Shown here one piece after another: positions 1-8,604 of a stretch of DNA of 35,147 nt. Made by a program: the position numbers and the translations under genes. Source of the stretch: an uncultured Bacteroidota bacterium (GTDB lineage Bacteria > Bacteroidota > Bacteroidia > Bacteroidales > P3); the NCBI GenBank assembly GCA_902775135.1, contig CACYKY010000021.1, forward strand, positions 1 to 35,147. Direction: 5' to 3'. The number at the start of each line of letters is the position of its first letter. The first letter of the stretch is position 1. Under the pieces are notes generated by a model. It was not told the DNA's origin and ran no database searches. It worked only from the letters and a program-made list of their open reading frames with translations.

Positions 1-99
1 CTCCGGGCTTAGCCTTTTCTTCCCGTTCCTGGTTTTCACTTCTCTTGTTTGCATTTCTGTTGACTATTGTGTCAACTTTTTTCAGCGCAAGACAGAGTT

Positions 100-154
100 G
101 AGTCGGAGTTGAGTCGGAGTTGGGTTGGAGTTGGGTTGGGGTTGGGTTGGGGTT
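100..154. repeat. Five-unit 11-bp tandem repeat, G-quadruplex-prone
   Basis: Five consecutive 11-bp units: GAGTCGGAGTT (100-110), the same again (111-121), GGGTTGGAGTT (122-132), GGGTTGGGGTT (133-143) and the same again (144-154). A partial GAGTT precedes the array. The units drift stepwise from GAGTC to GGGTT. In the last two units four G-runs (133-135, 138-141, 144-146, 149-152) are separated by TT loops, which fits the pattern of an intramolecular G-quadruplex on the plus strand. The array lies about 380 bp before the first gene. Confidence 0.9.
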
Positions 155-470
155 TGATTGATTCCTCTGCGGAATGCCTTTTAGGGCAGTAGGATGTGTC
201 TCCTATGGGGCCGGGCGGGGGCGGGAATGATGTGTGGTTTGTGTGGTGTATATCCTTGGGGGCAAGAGGGGTTGGCGGGGAGTTGGTTGCTTGTTTGCCA
301 CAAGTACAAGTCGTTTGAAATTATGGAATAATGGTTGCTGCGGAGGTGAGATTTTGCCTGTTCGTTGGGTGGATGGGCTTGTTTTTTTGTCAAGTTTCAA
401 GTGGTTGATTTGTAGGTGTATGACGGAAATAAACATTGGTTTGTTGAAAATAATTGCGTACAAAGTGCTG

Positions 471-497
471 TTGAATAAGCGAAAGTGTGTATTTTTG
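471..497 (+). promoter_or_regulatory. Bacteroidota-type promoter for the 537 gene
   Basis: A -7 box TATTTTTG (490-497) matches the Bacteroidota consensus TAnnTTTG, with TTG at 471-473 as a possible -33 element. It lies about 40 bp upstream of the ATG at 537, giving a short A-rich leader and no obvious Shine-Dalgarno site, as is usual in this phylum. Confidence 0.65.
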
Positions 498-536
498 CAA
501 CGTGAATTGTATTTATTAACCTAAAAAGTAGAAAAA

Positions 537-1175
537 ATGAAAAAAGTATTTGCTTTTATGGCTGTTGCAGCTTGCATGCTGTTTGCCGGCAAGGCCAACG
601 CTCAGTTGACCCTGAATGTGGGTTATGCTCCTACGACCCTCACCTACACCTATGGTGGCAACGACACCAAGATGGACATGAACGGATTCTTTGTGGGCGC
701 CAACTACAACATCAACCTCACCGGTGACCTCAATGTCGCCGTCGGAGCCGACTTCCGCTTCAACACCAAGACCGACAAGGATGGTGCTTCTCTCTTTGGA
801 GTCGCCGCCACCTCCGAGGTTACCCGCACCCAGATGCTGATTGACGTCCCCGTGCTGTTCAACTACGGCCTCTCCCTCAACAGCGACCTCCGCATCGCTG
901 CTTTTGTTGGCCCCACCTTCTCGCTTGCCCTCAGCGGCAAGACCAAATCCGACGCTGCCGTTGCCGGATGGGGTGGTAGCACGGAGTATGACTGGTATGG
1001 CGATGGTAGCGACTGGAAAAAGTTCGACATCGCTCTGACCTTCGGTCTTGAGCTTGGTTACCGTCAGTATCGCCTCTTCGGCGGCTACAACATGGGCCTG
1101 ATGAACCTCACCAGCACCGACGATGCCACTTTGAAAGCCAACGCTTGGTTTGTTGGCTTGGGCTTCGCTCTCTAA
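537..1175 (+). CDS. Small outer-membrane beta-barrel protein
   Basis: This 212-residue protein starts with a classic Sec signal peptide (MKKVFAFMAVAACMLFAGKANA, cleavage after about residue 22). The rest alternates polar and aromatic/hydrophobic residues in short amphipathic stretches, as in 8- to 10-strand porin-like barrels of the PorT/OmpW-like superfamilies. The protein ends in a hydrophobic strand (GLGFAL). Its length and pattern match the many 'outer membrane beta-barrel protein' genes of Bacteroidales. It has its own promoter (471-497) and terminator (1200-1232), so it is monocistronic. Substrate or role cannot be read from the sequence. Start chosen at ATG 537, which gives the signal peptide directly. 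Confidence 0.85.
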   Translation: MKKVFAFMAVAACMLFAGKANAQLTLNVGYAPTTLTYTYGGNDTKMDMNGFFVGANYNINLTGDLNVAVGADFRFNTKTDKDGASLFGVAATSEVTRTQMLIDVPVLFNYGLSLNSDLRIAAFVGPTFSLALSGKTKSDAAVAGWGGSTEYDWYGDGSDWKKFDIALTFGLELGYRQYRLFGGYNMGLMNLTSTDDATLKANAWFVGLGFAL

Positions 1176-1199
1176 GGAATTGTCCAAGGCGCTTTTTTT

Positions 1200-1232
1200 G
1201 CGGGGCGGCGCAAGCCGCCCCGCACTTTTTTT
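1200..1232 (+). terminator. Strong intrinsic terminator
   Basis: A perfect 10-bp GC-rich stem (1200-1209 with 1214-1223) is closed by a GCAA tetraloop of the GNRA class and followed by a run of seven T residues. It sits just after the stop of the barrel-protein gene. Confidence 0.92.
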
Positions 1233-1262
1233 GCCCCGTTTGCGATATTTTTTGTATCTTTG
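1230..1262 (+). promoter_or_regulatory. Promoter of ileS
   Basis: The -7 box TATCTTTG (1255-1262) matches TAnnTTTG exactly. TTTG at 1230-1233, within the T-run of the preceding terminator, is a plausible -33 element. The ileS ATG follows about 67 bp downstream. Confidence 0.7.
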
Positions 1263-1329
1263 CTGATTGGTTCTTTGCTCTCTGATGGGGGCAAGGGTTT
1301 GATTATGAATAGATAATACTATTATAAAA

Positions 1330-4300
1330 ATGGGTTACAACGAATATAAGCAGCTTAATTTGACCCAAATCGGCGAGGATATCCGCCGCTATTGGGAGGA
1401 GAACGAGACATTTGAGAAGGGCCAGCGCCTCAGCGAGGGTCATCCGTCGTTTGTGTTCTACGACGGACCTCCGTCGGCCAACGGCAAGCCTGGTATCCAT
1501 CACGTGATGGCACGCACCATCAAGGATGTTTTCTGTCGCTATAAGGCACAGAAGGGCTATTTCGTGGATCGCAAGGCCGGTTGGGACACGCATGGATTGC
1601 CAGTGGAACTTGGTGTGGAGAAGAATCTCGGCATCACCAAGGAGGATATCGGCAAGAAAATCAGCGTGGACGACTACAACCGCGCTTGCCGCACCGAGGT
1701 GCTGAAATACAAAGACCTGTGGGACGAGCTGACGCGCCAGATGGGCTATTGGGTCGACCTGAAGAACCCCTACATCACCTTCGACAACGAGTATATAGAG
1801 ACCTTGTGGTTCCTGCTGAAGAAACTTTACGATAAGGGACTGCTGTACAAAGGCTACACCATCCAGCCTTACAGCCCTGCCGCAGGTACGGGTCTCTCGA
1901 GCCACGAGCTGAATATGCCTGGATGCTATCGCGACGTGAAGGACACCACCTGTGTGGCTATGTTCCGCCTCTGCGACCAGGAGGAGACCTACGCTATAGC
2001 ATGGACGACAACCCCATGGACGCTGCCCAGCAACACCGCCCTTTGCGTCGGTCCCAATATTGATTACGTCACCATTGAAACCACGCACCCCTACAAGGAG
2101 ACCCCCTGCCGCATCATCATGGCCAAGCCTTTGGTGGGCTCGATGTTCCCCGAGGGCAAGAGTCCCGAATACAAGATTGTTGCCGAGTGCAAGGGCCGCG
2201 ACCTCGAAGGGTTGCGCTATGAGCAACTCATTCCCTGGGTGAAACCGCGTGAGGTTTCGGCTGACGGCTCGTTCCGCATCATTCTGGGCGACTATGTCAC
2301 CACCGAGGACGGTACCGGTATTGTCCATATCGCCCCCACTTTTGGTGCCGACGACGCCCGTGTGGCCAAGAAGGCCGGCATCGGTGAACTTCTGCTCTTT
2401 GACCGCGATGGCAAGCAGTTGCCTATGGTTGACAAGCGCGGCCGCTTTGCCCCCATCGAAGACCTCGACCCCAAGTGGGTTGCCGAGAATATGAACACGG
2501 AACTTTACGGCCAGTATGCCGGCAAGTTCGTCAAGAATGCCTATGACCCCACCAAGGGCGAGAAGGACATGAGCCTCGACGTTGAGTTGGTGATCATGCT
2601 GAAAGAGCAGGGCAAGCTCTTCAAGAGCGAGAAGCATACCCACAGCTATCCCCATTGCTGGCGTACCGACAAGCCCGTGCTCTACTATCCCCTCGACAGC
2701 TGGTTTATCCGCACTACGGCCTTGAAGGACCGCATGATAGAACTCAACAAGACCATCAACTGGAAACCCGAAGCCACCGGCACAGGACGCTTTGGCAATT
2801 GGCTGGAGAACATCGTTGACTGGAACCTCAGTCGCTCCCGCTATTGGGGCACCCCGCTGCCTATCTGGCGCACCGAGGACGGCAAGGAGGAGAAGTGTAT
2901 CGGTAGTGTCGAGGAACTTCGCAAGGAGATCGACAAGGCTGTTGCTGCCGGCGTGATGAAGGAAAATCCCTATGCCGGCAAGGAGTTCGACCTGCACCGT
3001 CCCTACATCGACGGCGTCGTCCTTGTCAGCGACAGCGGCAAACCCATGCGTCGCGAACCCGACCTGATTGACGTGTGGTTCGACAGCGGCGCTATGCCCT
3101 ATGCCCAGATCCACTATATGGGCGAGCAGCTGCGCAAGGACCAGTTCCCCGCCGACTTCATCGCCGAGGGCGTCGACCAGACACGCGGCTGGTTCTACAC
3201 CCTGCATGCCATCGCCACCATGTGCTTCGACAGCGTGGCCTTCAAGAATGTTATCTCCAACGGCCTGGTGCTCGACAAGAACGGCAACAAGATGTCCAAA
3301 CGTCTCGGCAACGCCGTCGACCCCTTCGAGACCCTCGGAAAATACGGTCCCGACGCCACCCGTTGGTATATGATTACCAACAGCCAGCCTTGGGACAACC
3401 TGAAGTTTGATGTGGAAGGTGTGGATGAGGTGCGTCGCAAACTCTTTGGAACGTTGTACAACACCTATAGCTTCTTCGCCCTCTATGCCAATCTGGACGG
3501 CTTCGACTACAGCCAGAAAGACCTCGACATCAAGGACCGTCCGGAGATTGACCGCTGGATTCTCAGCGAGCTCAATACGCTGGTGAAGACCGTTGGCGAC
3601 GCCTTTGAGGACTACGAGCCCACACGTGCCGGCCGCGCTATCGGCACCTTTGTGGACGCTTACCTCAGCAACTGGTACGTCCGCCTCTGCCGTCGCCGCT
3701 TCTGGCGAGGCGACATGACCGACGACAAACTCTCTGCCTACCAGACACTCTATACCTGCCTCGAGACCCTAAGCCGCCTCATGGCGCCCATCGCGCCCTT
3801 CTTCAGCGAGCGGATGTTCCTTGACCTCAACGCCGGAAGAGCGGAAAACGGAAAGCGAAAAGTGGAAAGTGTCCACCATTTACCGTTCCCCGAATACCAT
3901 GTCGAAATGGTTGACAAAGCCCTCGAGGAGCGTATGCAGCTTGCCCAGAAGGTATGCTCGATGGTGCTCGGCTTGCGCAAGAAGAGCAATCTGCGCGTCC
4001 GCCAGCCTTTGCAGCGCATCGTCATTCCTGTGCGCGACGCCGAGATGCAGGCACAGCTGGAGCGCGTACAGCATCTCATCTGCTCCGAGCTCAACGTCAA
4101 GACGGTTGAATTCCTTGCTGCCGACAATAACCTGCTTGTCAAGAAAATCAAGCCCAACTTCAAGACCCTCGGACCTCGCTATGGCAAGGTGATGAAGGCC
4201 CTCGGTGCCGCCATCATGGCTTTCAGCCAGGAACAGATCAACGCCCTCGAGGCCAATGGCAATACCATTGTCAACATTGAAGGTACCGACTGCGAGGTGC

Positions 4301-4656
4301 TCCTCACGGACGTGGAGATTGCCACGCAGGATATTCCCGGATGGGTGGTTGCCAACGATGGAAGTCTTACGGTGGCCCTTGACATCACGCTGACGCCCGA
4401 GCTCATCGACGAAGGCATCGCCCGCGAATTGGTGAATCGCATCCAAAACATCCGCAAGGAAGGCTTCGACGTCACCGACCGCATCGTCGTTGAGTTGCAG
4501 AGTGGCGAATGGGATGCCGCTGTGGAACACCATCGCGACTATATCTGCACCGAGACCCTCTGTACCTCGCTGACCTTGGTGCCGGAGGTTCAGGATGGCC
4601 AGCAGATTGAAATCATCGACGGCAAACCCACAGCCATTGCCATCCGCAAGGCCTGA
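1330..4656 (+). CDS. ileS: Isoleucyl-tRNA synthetase
   Basis: IleRS charges tRNA-Ile with isoleucine in the cytosol. The 1108-residue product has the full class Ia layout: a catalytic Rossmann fold with a degenerate HIGH motif (GKPGIHHV, residues 52-59), an inserted editing domain, the KMSKS-type loop KMSKR (654-658), an anticodon-binding helical domain and a C-terminal extension. The divergent HIGH motif and length match the eukaryote-like IleRS known from Bacteroides, a type generally associated with mupirocin insensitivity (family knowledge, not shown here). A heptamer repeat patch at 3843-3870 lies in frame in the region after the anticodon-binding helices. The M20 gene follows 22 bp downstream, so the two are probably cotranscribed. 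Confidence 0.97.
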   Translation: MGYNEYKQLNLTQIGEDIRRYWEENETFEKGQRLSEGHPSFVFYDGPPSANGKPGIHHVMARTIKDVFCRYKAQKGYFVDRKAGWDTHGLPVELGVEKNLGITKEDIGKKISVDDYNRACRTEVLKYKDLWDELTRQMGYWVDLKNPYITFDNEYIETLWFLLKKLYDKGLLYKGYTIQPYSPAAGTGLSSHELNMPGCYRDVKDTTCVAMFRLCDQEETYAIAWTTTPWTLPSNTALCVGPNIDYVTIETTHPYKETPCRIIMAKPLVGSMFPEGKSPEYKIVAECKGRDLEGLRYEQLIPWVKPREVSADGSFRIILGDYVTTEDGTGIVHIAPTFGADDARVAKKAGIGELLLFDRDGKQLPMVDKRGRFAPIEDLDPKWVAENMNTELYGQYAGKFVKNAYDPTKGEKDMSLDVELVIMLKEQGKLFKSEKHTHSYPHCWRTDKPVLYYPLDSWFIRTTALKDRMIELNKTINWKPEATGTGRFGNWLENIVDWNLSRSRYWGTPLPIWRTEDGKEEKCIGSVEELRKEIDKAVAAGVMKENPYAGKEFDLHRPYIDGVVLVSDSGKPMRREPDLIDVWFDSGAMPYAQIHYMGEQLRKDQFPADFIAEGVDQTRGWFYTLHAIATMCFDSVAFKNVISNGLVLDKNGNKMSKRLGNAVDPFETLGKYGPDATRWYMITNSQPWDNLKFDVEGVDEVRRKLFGTLYNTYSFFALYANLDGFDYSQKDLDIKDRPEIDRWILSELNTLVKTVGDAFEDYEPTRAGRAIGTFVDAYLSNWYVRLCRRRFWRGDMTDDKLSAYQTLYTCLETLSRLMAPIAPFFSERMFLDLNAGRAENGKRKVESVHHLPFPEYHVEMVDKALEERMQLAQKVCSMVLGLRKKSNLRVRQPLQRIVIPVRDAEMQAQLERVQHLICSELNVKTVEFLAADNNLLVKKIKPNFKTLGPRYGKVMKALGAAIMAFSQEQINALEANGNTIVNIEGTDCEVLLTDVEIATQDIPGWVVANDGSLTVALDITLTPELIDEGIARELVNRIQNIRKEGFDVTDRIVVELQSGEWDAAVEHHRDYICTETLCTSLTLVPEVQDGQQIEIIDGKPTAIAIRKA
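3835..3870 (+). repeat. In-frame heptamer repeat patch inside ileS
   Basis: Four 7-bp units in tandem: GGAAAAC (3843-3849), GGAAAGC (3850-3856), GAAAAGT (3857-3863) and GGAAAGT (3864-3870), preceded by a related GGAAGAGC. They encode a Lys/Arg/Glu-rich loop (GRAENGKRKVES) between two conserved IleRS segments. The unit GGAAAGT recurs in purL at 19163-19190. Confidence 0.8.
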
Positions 4657-4678
4657 AGCTCCTGATATTTGGAATGGT

Positions 4679-5896
4679 ATGGAAGACGTTGTAAATAGAA
4701 TCAAAGAATTGGCACATGCGCAACGCGAAGAAGTGATAGCGTGGCGACGCTGGATGCATCGGCACCCGGAGCTCTCGCAGGAGGAGTACGGCACAATGGC
4801 TTTTGTGGCCGAGCGCTTGCGTGAGATGGGGCTCGAACCGAAGACCGGTATCGGTCGTACCGGAGTGATGGCCATGCTGAAAGGAGAGGGGATGCAGGAG
4901 AGAGGAGAGCGGTATTGCGTTGCCTTGAGGGCCGACTATGACGCTCTGCCCATCACCGAATGTACGGGTTTGGACTTTGCCAGCGAGAACCCCGGTGTGA
5001 TGCACGCTTGTGGACACGACATGCACACTTGCTCCCTCCTCGGTGCCGTCAAGATTCTTACCCAGATGAAAGGGCAACTGGAAGGCGACCTGATGTTCAT
5101 CTTTGAACCCAGCGAGGAGAAATATCCCGGTGGTGCCCGCATGATGATGAACGATGGTCTCTTCGACGAGGTGACTCCCAACGAGATATACTCCTTCCAT
5201 TGCCTGCCGGAGATGGATTTCGGCAAGGTGGGTATGCGCAAGGGAAAATATATGGCCTCCACCGACGAACTCTACTGGACCGTTAAGGGCAAGGGTGGAC
5301 ACGGAGCCACTCCGCACCTCAACGTTGACCCCATCCTCATCGCCTCTCATATCGTCATTGCCCTGCAGCAGGTGGTGAGCCGCAATGCGGCCCCCATGTC
5401 GCCCACGGTGCTCACCATTGGCAAGATAGAGGATGTTGGAGGACGTACCAACATCACCCCTGACACCGTGAAGATGGAGGGTATCATCCGCTCCTTCGAC
5501 CCCGAATGGCGTTTGCGCACACACGAGCTGATACGCAAGATCAGTTCCGGTGTTGCCGAAGCTATGGGCGGCGAGTGCGACCTCTTCGTTGACGAAGGCT
5601 ATCCTCCTGTTATCAACGACGATGCCTGCACGCAGCAGGTGCACGACAACGCATGCGCTTTTCTTGGTGAGGAGAATGTGGAATGGCTCGACCTCCGCAT
5701 GACTGCCGAGGACTTTGCCTTCTATCAGCAGCGCATTCCTGGATGCTACTTCCGCATAGGCATCCACGAACCCGGTACCCCGTTCAGCAACCTGCACCGC
5801 CCCAACCTCATTGTTGACGAGCGCAGCCTTGAACTAGCTAACGGCTTGGTGGCGTACAATGCCATTACGGCTTTGAGAAACAAGATAAAACAATAA
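4679..5896 (+). CDS. M20 family amidohydrolase (M20D type)
   Basis: Predicted cytosolic zinc-dependent amidohydrolase of about 405 residues, of the group that includes N-acyl-L-amino-acid amidohydrolases, hippurate hydrolases and indole-acetyl-amino-acid hydrolases. Visible motifs are the metal-binding HACGHDMH, the catalytic Glu pair in PSEEKYPGGA, the dimerisation-domain GHGATPH and the late metal-ligand region MTAEDFAFY. An upstream in-frame ATG at 4595 lies inside ileS and would add residues unlike the family. ATG 4679 gives the usual N-terminus (EEVIAWRRWMHRHPELSQEE), so I chose it. A heptamer patch (4883-4910) sits in frame before the conserved VALRADYDALP segment. The exact substrate is unknown. 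Confidence 0.9.
   Translation: MEDVVNRIKELAHAQREEVIAWRRWMHRHPELSQEEYGTMAFVAERLREMGLEPKTGIGRTGVMAMLKGEGMQERGERYCVALRADYDALPITECTGLDFASENPGVMHACGHDMHTCSLLGAVKILTQMKGQLEGDLMFIFEPSEEKYPGGARMMMNDGLFDEVTPNEIYSFHCLPEMDFGKVGMRKGKYMASTDELYWTVKGKGGHGATPHLNVDPILIASHIVIALQQVVSRNAAPMSPTVLTIGKIEDVGGRTNITPDTVKMEGIIRSFDPEWRLRTHELIRKISSGVAEAMGGECDLFVDEGYPPVINDDACTQQVHDNACAFLGEENVEWLDLRMTAEDFAFYQQRIPGCYFRIGIHEPGTPFSNLHRPNLIVDERSLELANGLVAYNAITALRNKIKQ
4883..4910 (+). repeat. In-frame heptamer repeat patch inside the M20 gene
   Basis: Four 7-bp units: GGAGAGG (4883-4889), GGATGCA (4890-4896), GGAGAGA (4897-4903), GGAGAGC (4904-4910). They encode the loop GEGMQERGER between two strands of the catalytic domain. 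Unit number and length are the same as in the ileS and purL patches. Confidence 0.65.
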
Positions 5897-5900
5897 AAGG

Positions 5901-5927
5901 AAAAGGCATCCGCAAGGATGCCTTTTT
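5901..5927. terminator. Bidirectional intrinsic terminator
   Basis: An 11-bp perfect stem (5901-5911 with 5916-5926) has a GCAA loop. The arm ends are A-rich on one side and T-rich on the other, so it can terminate both the plus-strand M20 gene and the convergent minus-strand DUF2490 gene. Confidence 0.9.
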
Positions 5928-5931
5928 ACGT

Positions 5932-6768
5932 TTATAGCGAATAGCTGTACCTGGCACATAGCCAGCCGGTGAATCCTTTCTCCTCGGAGTATGACTTCAG
6001 TTTGGTGCCTTCGGCATTGGCGTCGACAACCTTGTCGATGCAGTAGTCGGCCATCAGATAGACCTCCAGTTTGCTGCGACGATCCAGTCGGTATTCCACA
6101 CCCAGCGAGCCTCGCAGGCGGTTGATATACACATTGCTGAATCCGTCGAGGAACCATCCGGCATCGCCCTTTTCGGTGAAGGAGGAGCCTTCATAGTAGC
6201 CCCATTTGTCGGACGATTGGTTGTATACGGCGTTGATTGTCGGAGCGTTGAGAGTGTTGCGTAACTCAAGGGAGGCGTAGGGCTCCCAGCGACGCAGACC
6301 TTTGTAGGCTACCTTCAGACGACTTTTCAGAGCCCATGCGTTGGTGGGGTTCTGGTACTCGTTGAAACTGCCTGTGCGGTGGGTCATCTGCACGCGCTCG
6401 CGCAGCGACACTTGCCAGTCGCCGAAGCGGTAGCTGCCGGTGATGTCGAAGAAGACGCGATGGCGTGCTGACTTGAAGGCCGACTCGGAGGTGCTGTAGC
6501 CATTGATGAGCGAATAGCCAAGGTTCACTTTGAGGTAGGGGAGAACCTTGTAGCTGAGGTCGAGGGTGGTGTGGAAGCGGTCGAAGGCGCCGAAGTTGTT
6601 GTCGAAACGCACCTCCTCTTCGAGCGATATGTGTAAACCTTTGACGATCTTCTTGTCCAGCGACAGAGACACCCTGCCGCCCACTTCGGGGTCGAGGTTC
6701 TCCTCTGTCTGTGCCGCCAATGATAGAGGCAACAATGCGGCCAGCGTAGCAATCCAGAAAAGTTTCAT
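5932..6768 (-). CDS. DUF2490 family outer-membrane protein
   Basis: This 278-residue protein has a Sec signal peptide (cut after about ...LPLSLAAQ). The remainder reads as successive amphipathic beta-strands (for example RVFFDITGSYRFGDWQVSLRERVQ and LRGSLGVEYRLDRRSKLEVYLMADY), the pattern of DUF2490 proteins of Bacteroidota, thought to be outer-membrane barrels. The family has no established function. It ends in an aromatic-containing strand (YSYSL). The start lies 26 bp after the stop of the upstream lipoprotein gene, so they are probably one transcript. Confidence 0.82.
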   Translation of the reverse strand: MKLFWIATLAALLPLSLAAQTEENLDPEVGGRVSLSLDKKIVKGLHISLEEEVRFDNNFGAFDRFHTTLDLSYKVLPYLKVNLGYSLINGYSTSESAFKSARHRVFFDITGSYRFGDWQVSLRERVQMTHRTGSFNEYQNPTNAWALKSRLKVAYKGLRRWEPYASLELRNTLNAPTINAVYNQSSDKWGYYEGSSFTEKGDAGWFLDGFSNVYINRLRGSLGVEYRLDRRSKLEVYLMADYCIDKVVDANAEGTKLKSYSEEKGFTGWLCARYSYSL

Positions 6769-6794
6769 AAGTCAGTCTTTTTAGTTTGGGTTGA

Positions 6795-8495
6795 TTAATG
6801 CCATCCGCCACCGCCACTGTAGCTGCTGAGGGTTACGTTGGTGCCGCCGCTGACGGTGGGGTCTTCGAGGAACATCCCGTTGAAGCGCGAGGTACCACCT
6901 TCGGTGCTGACGCCGCTCTTGACGGAGGGCTGCTCAGAGCCGGAGACGATGAGGCCGCTGCCACCCGAGGAAGGGGTCCTGAAGGCGTAGGTGTCGTTAC
7001 CTACGGTGATGGAATACCAGGCGTTTCTGCTCCAAGAGGAGGCTCTGTAGCAGTTTTGCGAGAGCTGTGCACCATTCTCCAGAGGGCCGATGGCGATGAT
7101 GGTACCCCCCTGCACATAGAGTTTGTATCCGCCCTCGGTGTTGGCGTCGATGGCCATTTCGGGCGACGACTTGCCGATGGCGTAAACCACTCCACCCTGC
7201 AGGTAGAGGTTGCCGTTGGCGTCGAGACCATCGTTGCCGGTGGAATAGGCGCAGACGTAGCCGCCGGTGATGGTCATGGTGGAGGCTGAATTGATGGCGT
7301 CGTCGGACGACTGGCTGTACACCTCGCCGCCGCTGATGGTCAGCGTGCCTTTGGTTTCGATGCCCTCGTGTTTGGAAGCTATGACTGTGATGACGCCGCC
7401 GGAGACTTCGATATTGCCGTCGAACTTGATGCCCTTGGCGCCCACGCTGTTGTCGTTGCTGCTGCCGCCACCCCACGGGCCGTGTCCGCCGCCGGAGGAG
7501 GAACCGAAGTTGTTGCCTGTGACGGTGACATTCACCGTACCCCCGCGGAAGAAGGCAGGGCCGTCGCCGCTGATGCCCTTGCCACCGGTACCGCTATTGG
7601 ATACGGTCAGCGTGCCGGCGTTCATCTCGAAGAGCTGGTCGGCTTTGATGCAATTGCTGCGGTTGGTGTCGCCGCTTTCTACGACGGTATTACCGGTGAG
7701 GCGGATGGTGGTCTCGCCGCCGTCGAAGCGCACAAGGCTGTCGCTGCTGAACCCCTTCTTGCCGTTGGCCGAGACGGAGATGTCGATGGTGCCGCCGCTG
7801 ACGAGGATGTAGTCCTTGCCGCGTACGCCATGCCCTGCCGACGAGCTGACGGTCAGTGTGATGCCGTTCATGAATTGCACCCAGTCGTCGCTTGTCACTC
7901 CGGCTTTGCCTGTGGCGTTGACGGTGAGGCTGCCGCTGCCGCTGAAGACAATCTGGCCTTCGCTGAAGAGGGCCGCCTTCTCGTCTTCGGCCGAGGGTGT
8001 AAGGCTGTAGGTGGCGCCGTCGGCCAGGGTGCTGCTGCCGTTGAGGAAGATGTCCACACGCTTGCCTTTGTTGGGAGTGTCCTCAAGGCCTTGCACATTG
8101 ATGGCGGCGCCGCGCGAGTTGGTGATATTCACGCTGTTGAGACGGATTCCCTGCTTGCGGCCGCTGTAGATTTTGAGGAAACCGTCGGTGGTGGTACCGG
8201 AAAGGTTGTAGAGCACTTTCTCGTCGCCGGAGTTGCGGATGGTGACGTCGTTGCCGCTGACAAGGGCAGTGATATTGCCTTCGGCGCCTGTGACGGAGGC
8301 AGCACCCGAGGTGGAGAAGACAATGGTCACCGTGCGGTCGTAGTCGGTGGTGATGCTGGAGGTGGTGTCGGAACCATCGTTGTCGGAGCCGTTGGTGGCG
8401 CCGGAAGTGGTGTCGGTCACCACGGTGATATCGTCCTTCTGGCATGCAACGGCCATCATTGCAAACGATAGTAAGAGCAGGATGTTCTTTTTCAT
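6795..8495 (-). CDS. Surface lipoprotein of the Cthe_2159 (carbohydrate-binding beta-helix) family
   Basis: The start at 8495 gives a lipoprotein signal with Cys18 (MMAVAC). The residues after Cys, QKDD, match the lipoprotein export signal described in Bacteroidota for surface display. Most of the 566 residues form short repeats with G-x-I/L-x-V and N/D-G turns (SGGTIDISVSANGKKG, FRGGTVNVTVTGN, ISGGEVYSQSSDDAIN), typical of a right-handed parallel beta-helix. Family resemblance is to Cthe_2159/DUF4353 proteins, whose founding member binds acidic plant polysaccharide and calcium. Near the middle is a Gly-rich loop (SSSGGGHGPWGGG). An open frame extends upstream to 8624, but that part has no export signal. 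Likely role is glycan binding at the cell surface; the ligand is unknown. Confidence 0.85.
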   Translation of the reverse strand: MKKNILLLLSFAMMAVACQKDDITVVTDTTSGATNGSDNDGSDTTSSITTDYDRTVTIVFSTSGAASVTGAEGNITALVSGNDVTIRNSGDEKVLYNLSGTTTDGFLKIYSGRKQGIRLNSVNITNSRGAAINVQGLEDTPNKGKRVDIFLNGSSTLADGATYSLTPSAEDEKAALFSEGQIVFSGSGSLTVNATGKAGVTSDDWVQFMNGITLTVSSSAGHGVRGKDYILVSGGTIDISVSANGKKGFSSDSLVRFDGGETTIRLTGNTVVESGDTNRSNCIKADQLFEMNAGTLTVSNSGTGGKGISGDGPAFFRGGTVNVTVTGNNFGSSSGGGHGPWGGGSSNDNSVGAKGIKFDGNIEVSGGVITVIASKHEGIETKGTLTISGGEVYSQSSDDAINSASTMTITGGYVCAYSTGNDGLDANGNLYLQGGVVYAIGKSSPEMAIDANTEGGYKLYVQGGTIIAIGPLENGAQLSQNCYRASSWSRNAWYSITVGNDTYAFRTPSSGGSGLIVSGSEQPSVKSGVSTEGGTSRFNGMFLEDPTVSGGTNVTLSSYSGGGGWH

Positions 8496-8604
8496 AGTAT
8501 AGGAATACTTTTTATTTTTAATATGTACTGTTCTGTAGTAAAAACTTGCACGAGGGGATTGTTTTTTTGTTTTATGGGGGCAATAAAAGGGGGTGAAGTC
8601 CGTT

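Larger units (their letters stand above)
1..536. other. Noncoding leader region left of the first gene
   Basis: I see no convincing gene here. Short open frames exist on both strands, but none has a recognisable protein pattern. A weak hairpin with 6-bp arms (GTTGAC at 59-64, GTCAAC at 71-76) followed by six T residues could be the terminator of a gene lying to the left of the window. It is followed by the 11-bp tandem repeat at 100-154 and a small hairpin ATTCC/GGAAT near 161-175. The remainder, up to the promoter at 471-497, is G/T-rich and shows no structure I can name. Confidence 0.6.

Noticed and set aside
100..154. CRISPR array
   Set aside because: The units are directly adjacent with no spacers and only 11 bp long.
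234..524. 96-residue frame before the first gene
   Set aside because: It runs through the promoter of the barrel gene and shows no recognisable composition or start context.
4595..4678. Upstream start of the M20 hydrolase
   Set aside because: It overlaps ileS and adds residues unlike the family; ATG 4679 gives the usual N-terminus.
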